A DNA stretch of 59,489 nt from an uncultured Prevotellaceae bacterium. Its GTDB lineage: Bacteria > Bacteroidota > Bacteroidia > Bacteroidales > Bacteroidaceae. Made by a program: the position numbers and the translations under genes. Position 1 is the stretch's first letter, and the number at the start of each line of letters is the position of its first letter. Below are positions 43,020-53,648 of this stretch, piece by piece. The notes under the pieces were generated by a model. That model did not search any database. It worked only from the letters and a program-made list of their open reading frames with translations, and had not been told where the DNA came from. Location of the stretch: the NCBI GenBank assembly GCA_900320565.1, contig ONSR01000013.1:1-59489 (forward strand). The letters run 5' to 3'.

Positions 43020-43949
43020 ATGAACCACACTAAACTTCTTATCATAGGCAGTGGCCCAGCAGGCTACACAGCAGCAATCTATGCAGGACGCGCTAACCTC
43101 AATCCCGTTCTGCTCGAAGGATTTCAACCAGGCGGACAACTCACCATCACCACCGAAGTCGAGAACTTCCCCGGATGGCCCGATGGAGTGGATGCCAACG
43201 AATTGATGGACAATATTCGCAAGCAGGCAGAACGCTTCGGCACGCAAATGCTCCCCAATGCCTGCACGAAAGTCAACCTCGATATACGTCCCTTCGGGGT
43301 CAAGCTCGATGATGGAAGCGAATGGACTGCCGACTCAATCATCATAGCCACAGGCGCCAGTGCAAAATACTTGGGCTTGAGCGACGAGCAGAAGTACATG
43401 GGACAAGGCGTCAGTGCCTGTGCCACTTGCGACGGCTTCTTCTATCGCAAGAAAGTGGTAGCCGTCGTTGGAGGCGGAGATACAGCTTGCGAAGAGGCAT
43501 CCTATCTGGCAGGACTCGCCTCGAAAGTCTATCTCATTGTTCGCAAACCCTTCCTTCGTGCCTCAAAGATAATGCAGGAACGCGTCTTTAGCAACGAGAA
43601 GATTGAAGTGCTCTTTGAGACAAACACACTTGGACTTTATGGCGAGAACGGCGTAGAAGGCGCACATCTCGTCTTCCGCAAAGGGGAAAGCGACGAGAGG
43701 AAGTACGACCTTCCCATCGACGGCTTCTTCCTTGCTATCGGACATCACCCGAATAGCGAACTCTTCTCGCCTTGGCTCAAGACCAACGAAGAGGGCTACA
43801 TCATGACAGAAGGCGACTCTCCCCGTACAAATGTGCCTGGAGTCTTTGCCGCAGGCGATGTGGCCGACCCGCACTATCGCCAGGCAGTCATAGCCGCAGC
43901 AAGCGGAGCGAAGGCTGCGATGGAAGCAGAAAAGTATTTAGCACAATGA
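43020..43949 (+). CDS. trxB: Thioredoxin-disulfide reductase
   Basis: The 309-aa FAD/NADPH flavoprotein reduces thioredoxin. It has the FAD GxGxxG motif in IIGSGPAGYTAAIYAGR (8-24), the redox pair CATC (about 134-137) and the NADPH motif VGGGDTACEEA (about 152-162). Its stop overlaps the start of the next gene (ATGA). Confidence 0.96.
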   Translation: MNHTKLLIIGSGPAGYTAAIYAGRANLNPVLLEGFQPGGQLTITTEVENFPGWPDGVDANELMDNIRKQAERFGTQMLPNACTKVNLDIRPFGVKLDDGSEWTADSIIIATGASAKYLGLSDEQKYMGQGVSACATCDGFFYRKKVVAVVGGGDTACEEASYLAGLASKVYLIVRKPFLRASKIMQERVFSNEKIEVLFETNTLGLYGENGVEGAHLVFRKGESDERKYDLPIDGFFLAIGHHPNSELFSPWLKTNEEGYIMTEGDSPRTNVPGVFAAGDVADPHYRQAVIAAASGAKAAMEAEKYLAQ

Positions 43950-45445
43950 ACAAGTATCAACTCTATAGATTGATTTGCAAGAATGCCGACCTGAAAGAAG
44001 AGCGGCATCCTATGCTCGACAAGAACCGCTTCATGAAGTTCCTGATGGCTTTCATGTGGCTATATTATGCCGCCATCCTGATCTTCATGGGCGTCGTGAT
44101 GGCTATGGGCATGAAGAACAGCTACAATGGAGTGGCTGCATTCCATGTCTTCGACGGCGGTTTGCTTTACATATTGATAACAGACTTCTGGGTGCGATTC
44201 ATTCTACAGGAGACGCCGGCACAGCAAGCACAGCCCTATGCTCTACTGCCTGTCCGCAGAAGTTTCCTGATGAACATCTACCTCACACGTTCTGGTCTTG
44301 CCTGGGGCAATCTCTATTGGGGCTTCCTGCTTGTTCCGTTCGCCCTCATCGCTATCACTATTCCTTTGGGCTGGGGCGCTACGATAGGATGGCTGCTTGG
44401 CTGGTGGCTGCTTCTTGTGATGAACGGCTACGCCTATCTCTTCTGCCGAGCCCTTATCTTGAAGCACTTAGCTTGGCTGCTTTTGCCCCTTGCCATTCAT
44501 GGTGCCTTGCTTGCCATCATGCTCGTGCCCGACAAGGACCCGCTCGACATGCCGTGCACACTCTTGATGTATGATTTCCTGCAATGGAAGTTGTGGCCCT
44601 TCCTCCTGGTTGGTGCTCTCATTGCTCTGTTGTATTGGGCAAACTACAAGCTGCAGATGGGCATGGTTCACGACGAAGTGGGCAAGAAGGAGGAGAAGGA
44701 AATCAAACACGCCACGCAGTTTAATTTCCTGAATCGCTACGGCAAGCTTGGCGAGTACCTGAAGCTCGAAGTCAAGCAACGCCTCCGCAACAAGACAGTC
44801 AGAATGAGTTTCCTTGTCGGCTTGTTCATGATGGTGCTGTTCAGTGTCATCATGTACTTCAGCGATGTGTACGACAACAACTTCATGCGCTCGTTCATTT
44901 GTCTTTACAACTATATTGTCTTGGGTATGATGACACTCATCACGATTATGTGCTACGAGGGCAACTACATTGACGGACTGATGAGCCGCCGCGAGAGCAT
45001 CCTGCAACTGCTCACGGCAAAGTATTACTTCAACGTCACGCTCTTGCTCATTCCGCCCATCATTCTGCTACCCTTGATGATAATCGGCAAGATGTCCGTC
45101 TGGATGAACATCGGCTACTTCTTCTTCACAGCAGGCGTACTCTACCCTCTCCTCTTCCAGATGGCAGTCTATAACGACAACACACTTCCCATGAACACAA
45201 AGATAACAAGCAAACAAGGCAACACGGCACAGCAGGTTGTCAGCATCGTCATCCTCTTCCTGCCGATTGGTTTAGAGAAGGCTGCGACGGCTTTGCTTGG
45301 CGAACCCTGGGGATATGTGTTCCTTGCCGTGCTTGGCATCATTGGTATGGCAACTCATCAATACTGGCTGCGTAATGTTTATACGCGGTTCATGGCAAGA
45401 CGCTATAAGAACATGGAAGGCTTCCGTGCCTCACGAAACTCGTAA
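43946..45445 (+). CDS. DUF5687 family membrane protein (ABC permease-like)
   Basis: The 499-aa protein has about 12 hydrophobic segments and matches DUF5687, a Bacteroidetes family that acts as the likely permease with a nearby ATPase. The start MNKYQLYRLICKNADL at 43946 overlaps trxB by 4 nt; the longer frame runs through trxB and is not real. The next gene encodes an ABC ATPase, so the pair is a transporter or, less likely, a membrane-remodelling complex with unknown cargo. Confidence 0.8.
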   Translation: MNKYQLYRLICKNADLKEERHPMLDKNRFMKFLMAFMWLYYAAILIFMGVVMAMGMKNSYNGVAAFHVFDGGLLYILITDFWVRFILQETPAQQAQPYALLPVRRSFLMNIYLTRSGLAWGNLYWGFLLVPFALIAITIPLGWGATIGWLLGWWLLLVMNGYAYLFCRALILKHLAWLLLPLAIHGALLAIMLVPDKDPLDMPCTLLMYDFLQWKLWPFLLVGALIALLYWANYKLQMGMVHDEVGKKEEKEIKHATQFNFLNRYGKLGEYLKLEVKQRLRNKTVRMSFLVGLFMMVLFSVIMYFSDVYDNNFMRSFICLYNYIVLGMMTLITIMCYEGNYIDGLMSRRESILQLLTAKYYFNVTLLLIPPIILLPLMIIGKMSVWMNIGYFFFTAGVLYPLLFQMAVYNDNTLPMNTKITSKQGNTAQQVVSIVILFLPIGLEKAATALLGEPWGYVFLAVLGIIGMATHQYWLRNVYTRFMARRYKNMEGFRASRNS

Positions 45446-45457
45446 AATAATCAAGTT

Positions 45458-46177
45458 ATGGATATTATTATAAAAGACCTCAAGAAGACGTTCGGCGAAA
45501 AGTTAGCCGTAGATATACCAGAACTCACCATCCACAGCGGCGAACTGCTGGGATTGGTAGGCAACAATGGTGCTGGCAAGAGCACACTCTTCCGCCTTAT
45601 CCTCGATCTCATCAAGGCTGACACAGGTACCGTTCACATGAAGGGGACTGATGTAGAAATCAATGTTGCTGAGACAGAAGTATGGAAGGACTGGACAGGA
45701 GCTTTCGTGGACGAGAGTTTCCTCATCGACTACCTGACTCCCGACGAGTATTTCCAGTTCATTGCCCGCCTTACAGATACCAGCGACGAGCAGCTGCAGG
45801 AGTTCCTTGCCCAGTATCAGCACTTCATGGCAGACGAACTGGCCGGCCAGAAGAAACTCATCCGCACGCTTAGTGCAGGCAACAAGCAGAAGGTTGGCAT
45901 CATGGCAGCCATGCTGCTTCGTCCCAAAGTACTCATACTTGACGAACCATTCAACTTCCTCGACCCAAGCAGTCAGAATGCCATCAAGCACTTGCTGAAG
46001 AAATACAACGAGGAGACTGGTGCCACGATTCTCGTCAGCAGTCACAATCTGCAACACACCGTCGACATCAGCGAACGCATTGTCCTGCTCGAGCATGGCA
46101 AAGTCATACACGACATCGACAACAAGGAGAAGCAAGCACAAGACATCCTTGAAAACTATTTCGAGATAAACGATTAG
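45458..46177 (+). CDS. ABC transporter ATP-binding protein
   Basis: The 239-aa ATPase has Walker A GNNGAGKS (35-42), the signature LSAGNKQKVGI (about 138-148), Walker B VLILDEP (about 158-164) and the switch histidine in SSHNL. It is 12 nt after the DUF5687 permease-like gene and forms a transporter with it. Confidence 0.93.
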   Translation: MDIIIKDLKKTFGEKLAVDIPELTIHSGELLGLVGNNGAGKSTLFRLILDLIKADTGTVHMKGTDVEINVAETEVWKDWTGAFVDESFLIDYLTPDEYFQFIARLTDTSDEQLQEFLAQYQHFMADELAGQKKLIRTLSAGNKQKVGIMAAMLLRPKVLILDEPFNFLDPSSQNAIKHLLKKYNEETGATILVSSHNLQHTVDISERIVLLEHGKVIHDIDNKEKQAQDILENYFEIND

Positions 46178-46180
46178 TGT

Positions 46181-46927
46181 ATGAAAAGAAAGATGCTTTT
46201 AGCTCTTGCAGCAGCATTTATGATGTTATCACAAGCATCAGCCCAGACTGACCTGCGCATTCTCAATCACTTATCCATCGGCGCAGAAGTTGGCACAATG
46301 GGTTGGGGAGTAGATATCAGTATGCCCATCACACCTTTTGTTGATGTGCAGGCAGGCTTTTCTATGATGCCAAAGATTGGGTTCAACACTTCGGTAGGAA
46401 CTAATAGAGCCTTTCCTGGCCTTGATTACAAGATACCAGTAAAGGGACAGACATTGATGAAGAATGGCAAATTGTTGGTTAACGTGATGCCTGTGCCATT
46501 CCTAACAAGCTTTCATATTACTGCAGGTATGTACATTGGTCCAGAGGATATAATGGGAATGTACAACACTGAGTCGCTTATTGCGATTTCTGAATATAAT
46601 GCCATGTTCCCTGACAACAAAGTTGGTCTTGCACTGGGAGACTATTTGCTCGAACCTGATGCCGAAGGCTACATCAACGGCAAACTTAAGGTTAATCTCG
46701 TTAAGCCATACGTTGGTATTGGCATTGGCCGAGGTGTACCAAAGAAACGTATTGGCTTCAAATTCGACATTGGATGCGTCATCTGGGGCAAGCCTACAGT
46801 ATATTGCAACGACATCAAGGTACTTGATACCGACATCGATGGCAGTGGAGCCAAAGCAATGAGAATCATCACTAAATTCAAAGCATATCCTGTACTCAAC
46901 TTCCGCCTTTGCGGAAAGATATTCTAA
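46181..46927 (+). CDS. Exported hypothetical protein, possible outer-membrane barrel
   Basis: The 248-aa protein has a signal peptide (MKRKMLLALAAAFMMLSQAS, cleaved near AQA/AQT). The rest alternates glycine and hydrophobic strands (GAEVGTMGWGVDISMPIT; YVGIGIGRGVP; RIGFKFDIGCVIWGKP), suggesting a small beta-barrel in the outer membrane. I do not recognise the family. It lies 3 nt after the ABC ATPase and 3 nt before the Gate-domain gene, so it belongs to their operon. Confidence 0.7.
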   Translation: MKRKMLLALAAAFMMLSQASAQTDLRILNHLSIGAEVGTMGWGVDISMPITPFVDVQAGFSMMPKIGFNTSVGTNRAFPGLDYKIPVKGQTLMKNGKLLVNVMPVPFLTSFHITAGMYIGPEDIMGMYNTESLIAISEYNAMFPDNKVGLALGDYLLEPDAEGYINGKLKVNLVKPYVGIGIGRGVPKKRIGFKFDIGCVIWGKPTVYCNDIKVLDTDIDGSGAKAMRIITKFKAYPVLNFRLCGKIF

Positions 46928-46930
46928 CCC

Positions 46931-48082
46931 ATGAAAAAGATTCCTCGCGGCATACCTTGTCTGATAGTCATCATAGCGATCTTCGGCTACCTCTCCTCGG
47001 TGATGGGCTTTACGAATATGCTCAACACAATCATGAGGACAGCCCACGATTTGCTGCTCAACACCGTATTCTATCTCATGGCCATGTGTGTGCTGACAGG
47101 TGCATTAAGTCGCATCTTCAGCGTATTTGGTGTGGTTGATTTGCTGCAAAGGATACTTAAGCCTGTACTTCGCCCTCTCTTCAATTTGCCAGGCGTTTCT
47201 TCTGCAGGAGCATTAATGACTTTCCTCAGCGATAAGCCTGCCATCATCTCCGTGGCAAAGAACCCACAGTTTGCACGTTACTTCAAACGCTTTCAGCACA
47301 TCAGTCTCGTGAACTTCGCAGGAAGTTATGCGATGGGCTTGCTCGTTATTATATTTATGATGGGACACGGCTTCTATACAGAACCGCTTTATGGTCTTGT
47401 GGGAGCCATCATCGGAAGCATCATCGCTACAAGACTCATGCAAAGGCTTGTGCTCAAGGAGTGCCCACAATACAAGGATGAAGACGTCATATCGAGTGAC
47501 GAAACGACAGAGCGTACTCCATACGAGACCCATCCCGATGACCCTCGGCAGACACTCTTTGTTCGAGTGCTTGATGCTTTACTCGACGGAGGTAAGAGTG
47601 GCGTTGAGGTTGGCCTCGCCATCATTCCTGGCGTGCTCATCATCTCGACGCTCGTCATGACACTTACCTTCGGCACAGACCCAGATACGGGAACTTATAC
47701 GGGAGAAGCATATCAAGGTACAGAACTGCTGCCGCTTCTTGCCGGCAAAGCAGGCTTCGTCTTCAAATGGCTCTTTGGCTTCAATGCGAGCGAACTTGTT
47801 GCCTTCCCCATCACAGCACTCGGTACGGTTGGTGCTGCCCTTGGTCTCATTCCGGAGATGATGAGCAAAGGCATCATTGACAGCAACGCCATTGCCGTCT
47901 TCACAGCGATGGGAATGTGCTGGAGCGGTTTCCTCAGTGCCGATGCTGCAACACTCGATTCGCTTGGTTACCGTCATTTCATTTCCCGCAGCTTCACCTG
48001 CACCTTCATAGGAGGCATCGCTGCAGGAATCGTAACACATTGGCTTTTCTTTTTCATAACATATCTGACAGAACTTATATAA
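46931..48082 (+). CDS. Gate/nucleoside-recognition domain membrane protein
   Basis: The 383-aa protein has about ten hydrophobic segments with Gate-type motifs ([34 protein letters not shown]), like YjiH and spore maturation-type proteins. Substrate is unknown; a nucleoside or ion has been suggested for relatives. It is 13 nt before valS. Confidence 0.75.
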   Translation: MKKIPRGIPCLIVIIAIFGYLSSVMGFTNMLNTIMRTAHDLLLNTVFYLMAMCVLTGALSRIFSVFGVVDLLQRILKPVLRPLFNLPGVSSAGALMTFLSDKPAIISVAKNPQFARYFKRFQHISLVNFAGSYAMGLLVIIFMMGHGFYTEPLYGLVGAIIGSIIATRLMQRLVLKECPQYKDEDVISSDETTERTPYETHPDDPRQTLFVRVLDALLDGGKSGVEVGLAIIPGVLIISTLVMTLTFGTDPDTGTYTGEAYQGTELLPLLAGKAGFVFKWLFGFNASELVAFPITALGTVGAALGLIPEMMSKGIIDSNAIAVFTAMGMCWSGFLSADAATLDSLGYRHFISRSFTCTFIGGIAAGIVTHWLFFFITYLTELI

Positions 48083-48095
48083 TAACATATTCAAC

Positions 48096-50807
48096 ATGGA
48101 ATTAGCAACAAAATACAGCCCCGCAGAAGTCGAGGCTAAATGGTACGAGTACTGGACAAAGCATAAGCTCTTTGCGAGCAAACCAGACAGTCGTGAGCCC
48201 TACACCATCGTCATTCCTCCACCAAACGTGACGGGTGTGCTCCACATGGGACACATGCTCAACAATACGATTCAGGACATCCTGATTCGTAAGGCACGAC
48301 TCGATGGCAAGAACGCTTGCTGGGTGCCAGGCACAGACCACGCCTCGATTGCTACGGAGGCAAAGGTGGTGAACCGTCTTGCTGAACAAGGCATCAAGAA
48401 GCGTGACCTCACTCGCGAAGAGTTCCTGAAACACGCTTGGGCTTGGACTGAAGAACACGGAGGCATCATCCTGAAGCAACTTCGCAAGCTTGGAGCAAGT
48501 TGCGACTGGGACCGCACTGCCTTCACGATGGACGAGAAGCGCAGCGAAAGCGTCATGAAAGTCTTCTGCGACCTCTACAACAAAGGCCTCATCTATCGCG
48601 GTCTTCGCATGGTCAACTGGGACCCTAAGGCACAGACCGTGCTCTCGACCGAAGAGGTCATCTATCGCGACGAGAAGAGCAAATTGTATTATCTGAAGTA
48701 CTATGTAGCCGATTCCGACGAGAATCCCGTTGTTCCGACAGGCGAAGAGGGCGAGGTTCTGCACAAGGACGCCAAGGGCTATTATGCCGTCGTTGCCACT
48801 ACGCGCCCCGAGACGATCATGGGCGACACAGCAATGTGCATCAATCCCAAAGACCCGAAGAATCAATGGCTTCGCGGACACAAAGTTATCGTTCCTTTAG
48901 TTAACCGGGTTATTCCCGTCATCGAGGACCGCTATGTTGACATCGAGTTCGGTACGGGTTGCTTGAAAGTGACGCCCGCTCACGATGTGAACGACTACCA
49001 GCTTGGCAAGACGCACAACCTCGAGACGATAGACATCTTCAATCCCGACGGTACAATCTCCGAGCAGAGTCCTCTCTATGTGGGCATGGACCGCATGGAC
49101 GTGCGCAAGCAAATCGTCAAGGATCTCGATGCCGCGGGCCTTCTTGAAAAGGTTGAGGATTACGAGAACAAGGTGGGCTACTCCGAGCGCAATCAGGACA
49201 CAGCAGTCGAGCCACGTCTCTGCAAGCAGTGGTTCCTCTCGATGAAGCACATGGCCGACATCGCCCTGCCTCCCGTGCTCGATGGCAAACTGAAGTTCCA
49301 TCCCACGAAGTACGTCACGACCTACCGCAACTGGCTCGAGAACATCCAGGACTGGTGCATCAGCCGCCAACTTTGGTGGGGACATCGCATTCCTGCTTAC
49401 TTCATCGACGGCGAAGAGGAAGAAAGATTTGTTGTTGCCCTCACCCCAGAAGAAGCCCTTGCAAAGGCTCAAGAGAAGTACGGCAAAGAGATAACGATGG
49501 ACATGCTCCATCGCGACGAGGATGCCCTCGACACTTGGTTCAGTTCTTGGCTCTGGCCCATCTCGCTCTTCGACGGCATCAACAACCCAGGCAACGAAGA
49601 GATTAGCTACTACTACCCCACCAGCGACCTCGTGACAGGCCCAGACATCATCTTCTTCTGGGTGGCTCGCATGATTATGGCAGGCGAGGAATACATGGGC
49701 GACATACCGTTCCGCAATGTATATTTCACGGGTATCGTGCGCGACAAACTTGGCCGAAAGATGAGCAAATCACTGGGTAATTCGCCCGATCCGCTTGAAC
49801 TGATTGATAAGTATGGTGCTGATGGAGTACGTATGGGCATGATGCTTGCAGCTCCTGCAGGCAACGACATCCTCTACGACGACGCGCTTTGTGCCCAGGG
49901 TATGGCTTTTTGCAATAAGATGTGGAACGCCTTCCGCCTCGTCAAGGGTTGGGAAGTTACAGACGATAACGCGAACCATAACGCAAACGAGATGGCCATC
50001 AAGTGGATGCAGGCTAAACTGAATGCCACTTATGCCGAGATAAACGACCTCTACAGCAAGTATCGTTTGAACGAAGCATTGATGGCTGCCTTCAAACTCT
50101 TCACGGATGAGTTCAGCGGTTGGTACCTCGAGATGATTAAGCCGGCTTATCAAACTCCTATTGACGCCAAGACGTTTGAGGCCACGCTCGACATCTTCGA
50201 CCAGCTCCTGCACATCATTCATCCCTTCATGCCCTTCATTACAGAAGAACTCTGGCAACATATTGCCGAGCGTAAGGACGGTGAATCCCTGATGGTATCG
50301 GCCTTCAAGACAGCTGCTCCGACGAAGGAAGATGCCCAGCTCATCGCTCAGATTGAGGAAATGAAGCAAGTCGTGAGCGGTGTTCGTGCCGTTCGTCAGA
50401 GCAAGAACATCTCGCCTCGCGAGCCTCTGCCTTTGCAGGTTATAGGCAAAGCGAAAGATGGTGTGACGAGTATTCCAGCGCTTGCAGAAATCATTAAGAA
50501 GCTCGCAGGTCTTGACAAGATTGAGCAAATCAGTGAGAAGAACGAGGGAACACAGGCATTCCTTGTTGGTACAGACGAATACGCAGTGCCCATCGGCAAT
50601 CTGATTGATGCAGATGCTGAGCGCGAGAAGGCAGAGACGGAAATCAAACGTCTGCAAGGCTTCATGGCAGGCATCGAGAAGAAACTGCAAAACGAGCGCT
50701 TCGTGCAGAACGCTCCTGCTCAAGTCGTTGAACTGGAACGCAAGAAGCTTGCCGATGCTCAGAGCAAGATTGCAGCCCTCGAAGCTACGATAAAGTCTCT
50801 TGGATAA
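48096..50807 (+). CDS. valS: Valyl-tRNA synthetase
   Basis: The 903-aa class-I enzyme charges tRNA-Val. HIGH is HMGH (50-53), KMSKS at about 554-558, the CP1 editing domain lies between, and the C-terminal coiled coil (about 830-903) is typical of ValS. Length matches the family. It is tightly followed by a metalloprotease gene. Confidence 0.97.
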   Translation: MELATKYSPAEVEAKWYEYWTKHKLFASKPDSREPYTIVIPPPNVTGVLHMGHMLNNTIQDILIRKARLDGKNACWVPGTDHASIATEAKVVNRLAEQGIKKRDLTREEFLKHAWAWTEEHGGIILKQLRKLGASCDWDRTAFTMDEKRSESVMKVFCDLYNKGLIYRGLRMVNWDPKAQTVLSTEEVIYRDEKSKLYYLKYYVADSDENPVVPTGEEGEVLHKDAKGYYAVVATTRPETIMGDTAMCINPKDPKNQWLRGHKVIVPLVNRVIPVIEDRYVDIEFGTGCLKVTPAHDVNDYQLGKTHNLETIDIFNPDGTISEQSPLYVGMDRMDVRKQIVKDLDAAGLLEKVEDYENKVGYSERNQDTAVEPRLCKQWFLSMKHMADIALPPVLDGKLKFHPTKYVTTYRNWLENIQDWCISRQLWWGHRIPAYFIDGEEEERFVVALTPEEALAKAQEKYGKEITMDMLHRDEDALDTWFSSWLWPISLFDGINNPGNEEISYYYPTSDLVTGPDIIFFWVARMIMAGEEYMGDIPFRNVYFTGIVRDKLGRKMSKSLGNSPDPLELIDKYGADGVRMGMMLAAPAGNDILYDDALCAQGMAFCNKMWNAFRLVKGWEVTDDNANHNANEMAIKWMQAKLNATYAEINDLYSKYRLNEALMAAFKLFTDEFSGWYLEMIKPAYQTPIDAKTFEATLDIFDQLLHIIHPFMPFITEELWQHIAERKDGESLMVSAFKTAAPTKEDAQLIAQIEEMKQVVSGVRAVRQSKNISPREPLPLQVIGKAKDGVTSIPALAEIIKKLAGLDKIEQISEKNEGTQAFLVGTDEYAVPIGNLIDADAEREKAETEIKRLQGFMAGIEKKLQNERFVQNAPAQVVELERKKLADAQSKIAALEATIKSLG

Positions 50808-50842
50808 ACGTGTTCAAACAAATAAACTTAATATCTTCAGAC

Positions 50843-53272
50843 ATGAAAGCAAAGTATCTGAGCCTGCTTCTGGCAGCGACGTTAATGGTTGGAGCACCAA
50901 CTTGGGCAAAAGAGAAACAGAATAAGCCCAAGACGGAACAAGCGAAAAACGGCAAGAAGAAACTCTTCGGAAGAAAAAAGAAGAACCAGCCTGCGCCGAA
51001 GGACAGTGCTAAGGTGGAGAAGCCAAGCATCGACCGCAAAGGTCTCTTCAACGTAATGAAGTTGAAGAACGAGTGGTTCTTCGAGATTCCAGACAGTCTG
51101 ATTGGCAGGGAGTTCCTGACGACTGTCCGCTACACCTCAACTCCTGCAGGCATCGGAAAGTTCGGTGGTGAGCAAGTCAATCAGCAAACTGTCTATTTCC
51201 AAGTAGCTCCAGATGACCAATTGTTGCTGCGTTCAAGGCTTTTCGTCAATGTTGCTGACACGACAGAAAACATCAACCGAGCCATCATAATCAGCAACGA
51301 AAACCCCATCATTGGGGCGTTTAAGGTGGAGAGTCACAAGAACAAACTCTATAAGATTAAGGTAAATCAGTTCTTCAATCAGGATAATCCAGCCATCGGA
51401 TTGCCTAAATCCGTAAAGGACGGCTTCTCCCTGCAAGGGCAAGTCAATGAGATGAGCTACATCGAGGACATCAAGTCGTTCCCCATGAACACGGAAGTTC
51501 GCACAGTAAAGACGTTCAACGGCGGTGGCACAAGCAGAATGGCAGCAACAAGTCGCACAGGAAAAGCTACTTTTGGCTTGAATGTAAGCTTCGTCCTTCT
51601 GCCCGAGAAGCCTATGATGAAACGTTACTTCGACCCGCGCGTCGGCTATTTCACGGACAGTTACACAAGCTACTCGGACGACCAGCAGCGTGTGGAAGGC
51701 AAAACCTTCGTGACGCGTTGGCGACTGGAGCCTCGTCCTGAAGATGTCGAAAAGATGCGTCGTGGCGAACTCGTTGAGCCTATCAAACCGATTGTCTATT
51801 ACATCGATCCCGCTACGCCCAAGCAATGGCGGAAATACCTCATTATGGGTGTGAACGATTGGCAGAAAGCCTTCGAGAAAGCAGGGTTCAAGAACGCTAT
51901 CCGTGCTGAGGAATGGCCCGAGAATGACTCAACCATGAGCATGGAGGACGCGCGCTACAGTTGCATCCGCTACCTTGCAAGTCCCATCGAGAATGCTTAC
52001 GGACCGAACGTTCACGACCCTCGAAGTGGTGAGATTCTCGAGAGTCATATCTGCTGGTACCACAATGTGATGAGCCTCGTACACAACTGGTATATGGTAC
52101 AATGCAGTTCCATCGATGAAGCGGCGCAGAAGATGAACTATGACGAGGAACTGATGGGCCAGCTCATTCGCTTTGTGTCGAGCCACGAAGTGGGTCACAC
52201 GCTTGGTCTCCGCCACAACTTCGGAAGCAGTTCCACCGTTCCTGTCGATTCTTTGAGGGACAAGGCTTGGGTTGAGGCAAACGGCCATACGCCTTCGATT
52301 ATGGACTATGCTCGCTTCAATTATGTGGCTCAACCCGAAGACGGAATTGACCGCATCGGCATCTTCCCCCGCATAAACGATTACGACAAGTGGGCCATCC
52401 AATGGGGTTACACACCCATGCTCGACGCGAAAGACGAGGCTGAAGACCACAAGATGCTCGAGCCCATGACCCTCAAGGCACAGCAGAACAAGCGCCTTTG
52501 GTGGGGCGACGGGGAGAGTGCACAAGGTCGTCTTGACCCACGACGCCAGACAGAAGACCTCGGCAACGATGCAGTCAAGGCAAGCTACTACGGCATCCTG
52601 AACCTGAAACGCGAGATACAAGCTCTGCCGGAATGGACCAAGGACAACGAGAAGGACCTTTACTGGAACGATATAGAAGTAATGTACGGGCACATACGCA
52701 CGCAATTCCTTCGTTATATGGGGCACGTCACTCGCAACATCGGTGGCTACGAGATTACCTTCCAGCCTAAGGGTTCGACAGAAGATGTGTATGTCCCGCA
52801 GCCTCTCGAAAAGCAAAAGGCAGCCTTGAACTTCTTGAACGAGCAAGTCCTGACTGAGCCTGTTTGGCTTCGCGACATGAGTTATGCCCATCGTATTGCT
52901 GCTGTTCCGCAGAACCTGACGATTTATGTGGGCGAGTCAGTTGTGACAAACCTGATGAATCGCTTGGAGAGCCTGAACGACCTCTACAAGCCTCAGGCTT
53001 ATCTTGCCGACCTGACGAAGATGATTTTCACAGAGTTGGACACCAACAAGAAAGTTTCTCCCTACAGAGTCGCCCTGCAGAACAATATGTATCTGCACCT
53101 CAGTCGGGCTTACGGAAACGGCAATCAGCAGGTTCGTCCAGCAGTTCTCTACACGCTTCAACAGTTAGAGAAGAAGACGAAGGCAGCCTCTCAGACGGCT
53201 CCCGATGCAGAAAGCCGAGCACATTGGGCAAGCCTATACGACCAGATAGGACGCCTCCTCAGTTGGAAGTAA
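50843..53272 (+). CDS. Exported zinc-dependent metalloprotease (DUF5117/DUF4953 type)
   Basis: The 809-aa protein has a signal peptide (MKAKYLSLLLAATLMVGAPTW), a basic linker (KKKLFGRKKKNQ), a DUF5117-like domain and a gluzincin/metzincin-like protease core with HEVGHTLGLRH (about 447-457). The third histidine ligand is in the motif. C-terminal domain as in Bacteroidetes relatives. The substrate is unknown. I use ATG 50843, since the earlier start at 50810 lacks a signal peptide. Confidence 0.85.
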   Translation: MKAKYLSLLLAATLMVGAPTWAKEKQNKPKTEQAKNGKKKLFGRKKKNQPAPKDSAKVEKPSIDRKGLFNVMKLKNEWFFEIPDSLIGREFLTTVRYTSTPAGIGKFGGEQVNQQTVYFQVAPDDQLLLRSRLFVNVADTTENINRAIIISNENPIIGAFKVESHKNKLYKIKVNQFFNQDNPAIGLPKSVKDGFSLQGQVNEMSYIEDIKSFPMNTEVRTVKTFNGGGTSRMAATSRTGKATFGLNVSFVLLPEKPMMKRYFDPRVGYFTDSYTSYSDDQQRVEGKTFVTRWRLEPRPEDVEKMRRGELVEPIKPIVYYIDPATPKQWRKYLIMGVNDWQKAFEKAGFKNAIRAEEWPENDSTMSMEDARYSCIRYLASPIENAYGPNVHDPRSGEILESHICWYHNVMSLVHNWYMVQCSSIDEAAQKMNYDEELMGQLIRFVSSHEVGHTLGLRHNFGSSSTVPVDSLRDKAWVEANGHTPSIMDYARFNYVAQPEDGIDRIGIFPRINDYDKWAIQWGYTPMLDAKDEAEDHKMLEPMTLKAQQNKRLWWGDGESAQGRLDPRRQTEDLGNDAVKASYYGILNLKREIQALPEWTKDNEKDLYWNDIEVMYGHIRTQFLRYMGHVTRNIGGYEITFQPKGSTEDVYVPQPLEKQKAALNFLNEQVLTEPVWLRDMSYAHRIAAVPQNLTIYVGESVVTNLMNRLESLNDLYKPQAYLADLTKMIFTELDTNKKVSPYRVALQNNMYLHLSRAYGNGNQQVRPAVLYTLQQLEKKTKAASQTAPDAESRAHWASLYDQIGRLLSWK

Positions 53273-53316
53273 AGATGAGAGAATGCTTCATATAGCGTAA
53301 AAATCAAATTCGACCG

Positions 53317-53388
53317 CACGCTCTCATTTATTAGGGCGGCCGCTCCTAGATATTGGGGCGGCCGCCCTAATTCATATGGGCGAGCGTG
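53317..53388. other. Large GC-rich hairpin with two GCGGCCGC sites
   Basis: ATTAGGGCGGCCGC (53330-53343) is the exact complement of GCGGCCGCCCTAAT (53358-53371) across a 14-nt loop. An outer 7-bp stem CACGCTC (53317-53323) pairs with GAGCGTG (53382-53388). There is no U-tract. It lies between two convergent genes, so it may insulate or stabilise transcripts from both. Confidence 0.7.
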
Positions 53389-53558
53389 TGGGAACGGAAT
53401 CGACAGCACAAGTACCCCTTTTCCACAGAACGTTTCACCCTTTTCCATAGTACAAGTCACCTCGTTTCTGCCATCATCCCAAACGGACAGTTACGTTCTC
53501 AAGTGATTCTTTTCTAATCACACTCATCAATTTTACAAAATCCACATGAGGATTTATC

Positions 53559-53646
53559 CACGCTTAATTGGCAAACTAAGCACGCCTAAATCGCAAACTA
53601 AGCATGCCTAAAATACAAACTCGGCACGTTAAGTTTGGGAACTTGA
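53559..53646 (-). repeat. 22-bp-period tandem array (4 units)
   Basis: CACGC/CATGC cores on the plus strand begin at 53559, 53581, 53603 and 53625, exactly 22 bp apart. On the minus strand units read GCGTG-CTTAGTTTGC. It lies directly at the end of the EEP hydrolase gene. Confidence 0.85.
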
Positions 53647-53648
53647 CG

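Noticed and set aside
189-53646. 22-bp arrays as CRISPR arrays
   Set aside because: Units are continuous with no repeat-spacer alternation, the period is too short, and no cas genes are present.
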